From Candidatus Zipacnadia bacterium (GTDB lineage: Bacteria; Armatimonadota; Zipacnadia; JALGUG01), in NCBI GenBank assembly GCA_029820995.1, contig JALGUG010000024.1, forward strand, positions 1-32,662: a stretch of DNA of 32,662 nucleotides, in the 5' to 3' direction. Positions 29,817 to 32,662 of the stretch are shown in pieces. The stretch's first letter is position 1. Every line of letters begins with the position of its first letter. The notes beneath the pieces are model-generated. The model was given only the letters and a program-made list of their open reading frames with translations, ran no database searches and was not told the DNA's origin. A program made the position numbers and the translations under genes.

Positions 29817-32662
29817 CCATGGTTTCGCTTTTGGCTGTGGCTCTTGCTCGTCTACAGGGTAGAAAACTACCTTGTCCAGGACCAGATTGCGGTCCAGCGG
29901 AGGCCGATACTCGTCGTTGGTGAAGGACAGACGCACCCTGTGTTCCCCCACTGTCAGCTCCACCGGAAGCCGGAAGCCGCGCCGGCCGCGGCTGCGCAAC
30001 TCAACCTCGCCGCACTTCCGACCATCAATCTCGACCGCCACAATCGGGTAAACCCCGTCCACCTCCGTCCCGCCGCCGACCAGCTCCAGCATGTACCTGC
30101 CCCCCTCGGCGCATCTAACTTGCCGCTCGATCCAACCATTGCTGCCCATGAACACGGCTCCCGCTCGTTTACTGAAATGCGGCATCTCGGGGTCGGGCTC
30201 GAAGCTCTCGGCCTCCAAGATCGTGCCTCCCTCCGGCGAGCCCTCAACTCCAAGTTCCGTGAGCAGGGCGGAAACATAGCGGGCTGCCTTGGTGGCGTTG
30301 CGCTCCTCAGTGTCCCAGTTGACGAAGTCAATTACTATTCTCCCGCGCCCCATCGTGACACTCGTCAGGGCGGCGGGCTCCGTCAACCGTCGGAGCTTCG
30401 CCGGCAGCGGCTGGGCCCGCGCGATGATGACCTTTTCCAGGTACAGATTCCGATCGGCGACACCGAGAATCTGCTTGTCGTTCGTGAAGCGGATGACCAC
30501 CTCTTGCTTTCCCCCGGGAACGGTACCCGAACAGGTGTAGACACGGTAGTCCTGCTGCATTGTGCTCAGGTGTCCGATCTGTTTATCACCCACGGTCAGT
30601 GACAGCGTCGGGAAGATGTCCTCACAGGGCGTGCCACCCGCGCTGACCCCAAACACGAACTCACCACCCGCGCCGAAATCGTGCTCAAAACGCGCGGTGC
30701 AATCGCCACTCGCCAGACTGACGCCGCCCTCCTCACGAAGGCTGTGAAAGCGGCCCTGCACGTCCATCTTCTCGGCCGGATACTCGGCGCCTCCCTGCGT
30801 AGGCAGGTCCCGCACGAGCACGTAGTCCGCGACGTTGCTGGCCAGAGGCGTCGTCGCAAAGCCTTTCCCCGTGTGCTTACCGAGCCAGTACAGGTCCTCC
30901 AGCGTCAGACTGCGCGTCACCTCGTCTCGCACACGCCGCTGCACAATCCCGGCATAGCTCTGAAGTCGGAGGTCCGAGCCGGTCCACTGCAGCAGCGCTG
31001 TCGCCGCCCGCGGCGAGGGCTTGTGCACGTAAAGCGTCCCCCCGTCCTCGGCATACTGTTCGGCGGCCCCCTGCGTCGCCAGAACCTCGCGGCAATCACC
31101 CCCGGTCATAACCACCGGGTGCGCGACCTGATTGATGCTGGCCAGGCTGCCTGACAGCTCTTCGCATTGCACGCCCAGATCAGCGAGAACTCGGCGCTCA
31201 GCCGCCCCCAGCCCCACCATCGCCAGCTTGCCGCGGCTGCCTTCGAACGTCGCTACGTAGTTGAGGGCGTTCTGAAGTAATTGAGCTGCTGCCGGCTCCT
31301 GCTCCATCTTCTCGATGAGCCGCATCTGACAGAAAACGAAGGTGCCCTTGCCGCTGGGGACCTCCAAGATTGGAGCATACGCCAACCCCTGACGCGCGCC
31401 CGAGACGACCACAGGCCGATAGATCCCACCGTTCGGCCGAACCGGCTCATGGTGCGTGACCAGGTGGTCGTCCGCCCACCACTTGAGGTCCTTGGGCTCC
31501 AGCTTCGCCAGGATCGGGTGGTCCTTGACCTGCGGAAAGGTCATTGTCGACGCCCGGTCCGAGAGCGTCACCGGCAACAGCCCGGCCGGAATCGTCTCCT
31601 GCGCCAGCACCAGCACTCGGCCTCCCCGTCGCACAAACCTATTCAGCGCTCGGCCACCCGACGCGGCCCCGATCACGGGCTCGGCGACCTCCGCCTCACG
31701 GAATGCACCGGGCGCGACAATAAGCACTTGCGTGCCCTTACGTGGCGGCTGCAGTTCCTGGAGGACCTCGGCGCTGCTTGCGATGGCCTGCGGAAGCAGT
31801 CCCTGGGGATCGTAAAGAGCGATCTTCACGCCCTGCGGGAACGCGAGCGCCCGACGTGGCCAACTGCTGTACTCTCGGCTCTCGGCGAAGACCTCCTTGC
31901 CCTCGTCCAAGACGCTCAGCCTGAACGCAAAGGCCGTCCGCGCCCTCACCTCCGGCGCCGTGAACTCAATGGTCAAATCCCGCTTGCCGGCAGGCGGCAA
32001 CGCCACGGGCACCTCGCCCGACTGGCCGCCGGCCGTCCACTTCAGCGTCAGCTTCGAGGCCCTTGGGACATCGTTGTAGATGCTCACCGTCCGCGCAACC
32101 CTCGCGCCGGCGTAGAAGTTCGTATTGTACTCGCGTACGAACGCGGCAATGTGGGACATCGAACGCTGTTGAGCACGGTACAGGTGGTTCTCCTCGGGGT
32201 CCAGTGGCCCGCCCTCGAACATCGTCCACGGGCAGATCCCGCTTACCCCGTACCAGCGGTAGGCTTCGATCGCCATCTTCCAGGCGGCTGCCTTCCCGCG
32301 GTTCCGGTAGTCGCGGTAGTCCAGGTACGCATCCTCGCCGAAGAACAATGTGTGCCAATCAGGGTTGTTCGAGGGAAGCCACAGAAACTCTCCGATGTAG
32401 ACCGGCTTGTCGCGCTTCCACAGCCAACCCTCCGGTGGCTCATCGAACATGTGACCGGTCCTCTGGGGCGTGTCCATCCAGTAGGCGGTGTTCGGCCAGA
32501 GAACGTAGTTAGGATATTCGTGCGGGTAATGCACGCCAATGGCGTCGGCGATGCCGCCGGGATCGCCGTCGCTCTCGTAGAAAAAGGGCCGCGTGGGGTC
32601 GTATTGACGCATCAGCCGGCCCAGGTTGACGAGCTGCTCCTTGGCCCGACTCGCATCGTTCA
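29814..32662 (-). CDS. GH2-like multidomain glycosidase with two C-terminal carbohydrate-binding repeats (N-terminus cut by window edge)
   Basis: The frame is open to the right window edge (949 codons visible), so the N-terminus and probably the acid/base residue are missing. The first ~170 visible residues are the end of a TIM barrel like GH2 beta-glycosidases: 'YDPTRPFFYESDGDP', 'KPVYIGEFLWLPSNNP' with a glutamate (codon 32388-32390) at the nucleophile position, and 'GVSGICPWTMFEGGPLDPEE'. Beta-sandwich domains follow, then a ThuA/amidotransferase-like fold ('RFVRRGGRVLVLAQETIPAG', 'GKGTFVFCQMRLIEKMEQ'), as seen in some beta-galactosidase relatives. Two homologous binding modules close the protein, at about 30416-30711 and 29857-30153; both end with 'FTND', then 'DRNL' and a lysine-valine strand, like Ca-dependent CBM60/CBM35-type modules. 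Substrate unknown; a beta-galactoside or beta-glucuronide is likely from the family. Confidence 0.72.
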   Translation of the reverse strand, partial: NDASRAKEQLVNLGRLMRQYDPTRPFFYESDGDPGGIADAIGVHYPHEYPNYVLWPNTAYWMDTPQRTGHMFDEPPEGWLWKRDKPVYIGEFLWLPSNNPDWHTLFFGEDAYLDYRDYRNRGKAAAWKMAIEAYRWYGVSGICPWTMFEGGPLDPEENHLYRAQQRSMSHIAAFVREYNTNFYAGARVARTVSIYNDVPRASKLTLKWTAGGQSGEVPVALPPAGKRDLTIEFTAPEVRARTAFAFRLSVLDEGKEVFAESREYSSWPRRALAFPQGVKIALYDPQGLLPQAIASSAEVLQELQPPRKGTQVLIVAPGAFREAEVAEPVIGAASGGRALNRFVRRGGRVLVLAQETIPAGLLPVTLSDRASTMTFPQVKDHPILAKLEPKDLKWWADDHLVTHHEPVRPNGGIYRPVVVSGARQGLAYAPILEVPSGKGTFVFCQMRLIEKMEQEPAAAQLLQNALNYVATFEGSRGKLAMVGLGAAERRVLADLGVQCEELSGSLASINQVAHPVVMTGGDCREVLATQGAAEQYAEDGGTLYVHKPSPRAATALLQWTGSDLRLQSYAGIVQRRVRDEVTRSLTLEDLYWLGKHTGKGFATTPLASNVADYVLVRDLPTQGGAEYPAEKMDVQGRFHSLREEGGVSLASGDCTARFEHDFGAGGEFVFGVSAGGTPCEDIFPTLSLTVGDKQIGHLSTMQQDYRVYTCSGTVPGGKQEVVIRFTNDKQILGVADRNLYLEKVIIARAQPLPAKLRRLTEPAALTSVTMGRGRIVIDFVNWDTEERNATKAARYVSALLTELGVEGSPEGGTILEAESFEPDPEMPHFSKRAGAVFMGSNGWIERQVRCAEGGRYMLELVGGGTEVDGVYPIVAVEIDGRKCGEVELRSRGRRGFRLPVELTVGEHRVRLSFTNDEYRPPLDRNLVLDKVVFYPVDEQEPQPKAKPW

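Noticed and set aside
1-32662. tRNA genes, rRNA genes, CRISPR arrays, insertion sequences and phage genes
   Set aside because: Reading both strands by eye I found no T-loop-like GTTCGA context with cloverleaf arms, no regularly spaced direct repeats, and no transposase or integrase motifs. A covariance-model scan was not possible here.

Overview
This is a GC-rich bacterial chromosome segment with dense coding on both strands. It holds 21 complete protein genes and one partial gene at each end. I see no rRNA, tRNA, insertion sequence, phage gene or CRISPR array. The gene content points to an environmental, polysaccharide-degrading, probably diderm bacterium: very large secreted modular glycan-active enzymes, a PEP-CTERM surface protein, a FecR/CHASE2 pair, a MEMO-family protein and the anaerobe-type homocysteine cassette. 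Armatimonadota or a PVC-related lineage would fit, but no phylogenetic marker is present to decide this.

Layout. At 1-2063 (minus) lie a CHASE2 sensor gene, cut by the left edge, and a secreted FecR-like/TPR protein. At 2231-4840 (plus) lie an acetolactate-synthase-like ThDP enzyme and a ribokinase. At 4934-8267 (minus) is a tight three-gene operon in which two homologous CDP-glycerol glycerophosphotransferase-like proteins flank a zinc-ribbon methyltransferase, probably acting on a surface glycan. At 8415-14873 two large secreted glycan-active proteins are divergently transcribed; the plus-strand one carries a GH123/DUF4091 catalytic domain. At 14985-17444 (minus) is a complete homocysteine-from-aspartate-semialdehyde cassette: UPF0280, HcyBio and a NIL-domain ferredoxin, with a recognisable promoter and a structured leader. 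At 17799-21962 (plus) is a giant heparinase II/III-like lyase. At 22005-23216 (minus) is a MEMO-family protein with an extra N-terminal domain. At 23435-25540 (plus) are an RbsB-like lipoprotein and an RbsC-like permease with no ATPase gene. At 25592-28915 (minus) is a five-gene operon (dtd, TPR protein, metallo-beta-lactamase-fold hydrolase, small membrane protein, TauE/SafE) behind a consensus sigma-70 promoter. At 29109-32662 (minus) are a PEP-CTERM protein with its own promoter and terminator, and a multidomain GH2-like protein cut by the right edge.

How they may work together. The lyase, the GH123-type enzyme, the alpha/alpha-toroid protein and the GH2-like enzyme together look like extracellular breakdown of a uronic-acid or amino-sugar polysaccharide. 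The RbsBC proteins and the ribokinase would handle small sugars. This grouping is inferred from families and proximity, not from shared regulation.

Most notable observations: a CBM9-like module inserted in the heparinase with its sequence motifs in circularly permuted order; an 8-nt perfect complement that could mask the ribosome-binding site of the homocysteine operon; paired glycerophosphotransferase paralogues in an organism with no other teichoic-acid gene in view; and an acetolactate-synthase-like enzyme and a Dtd protein that both depart from hallmark motifs of their families.
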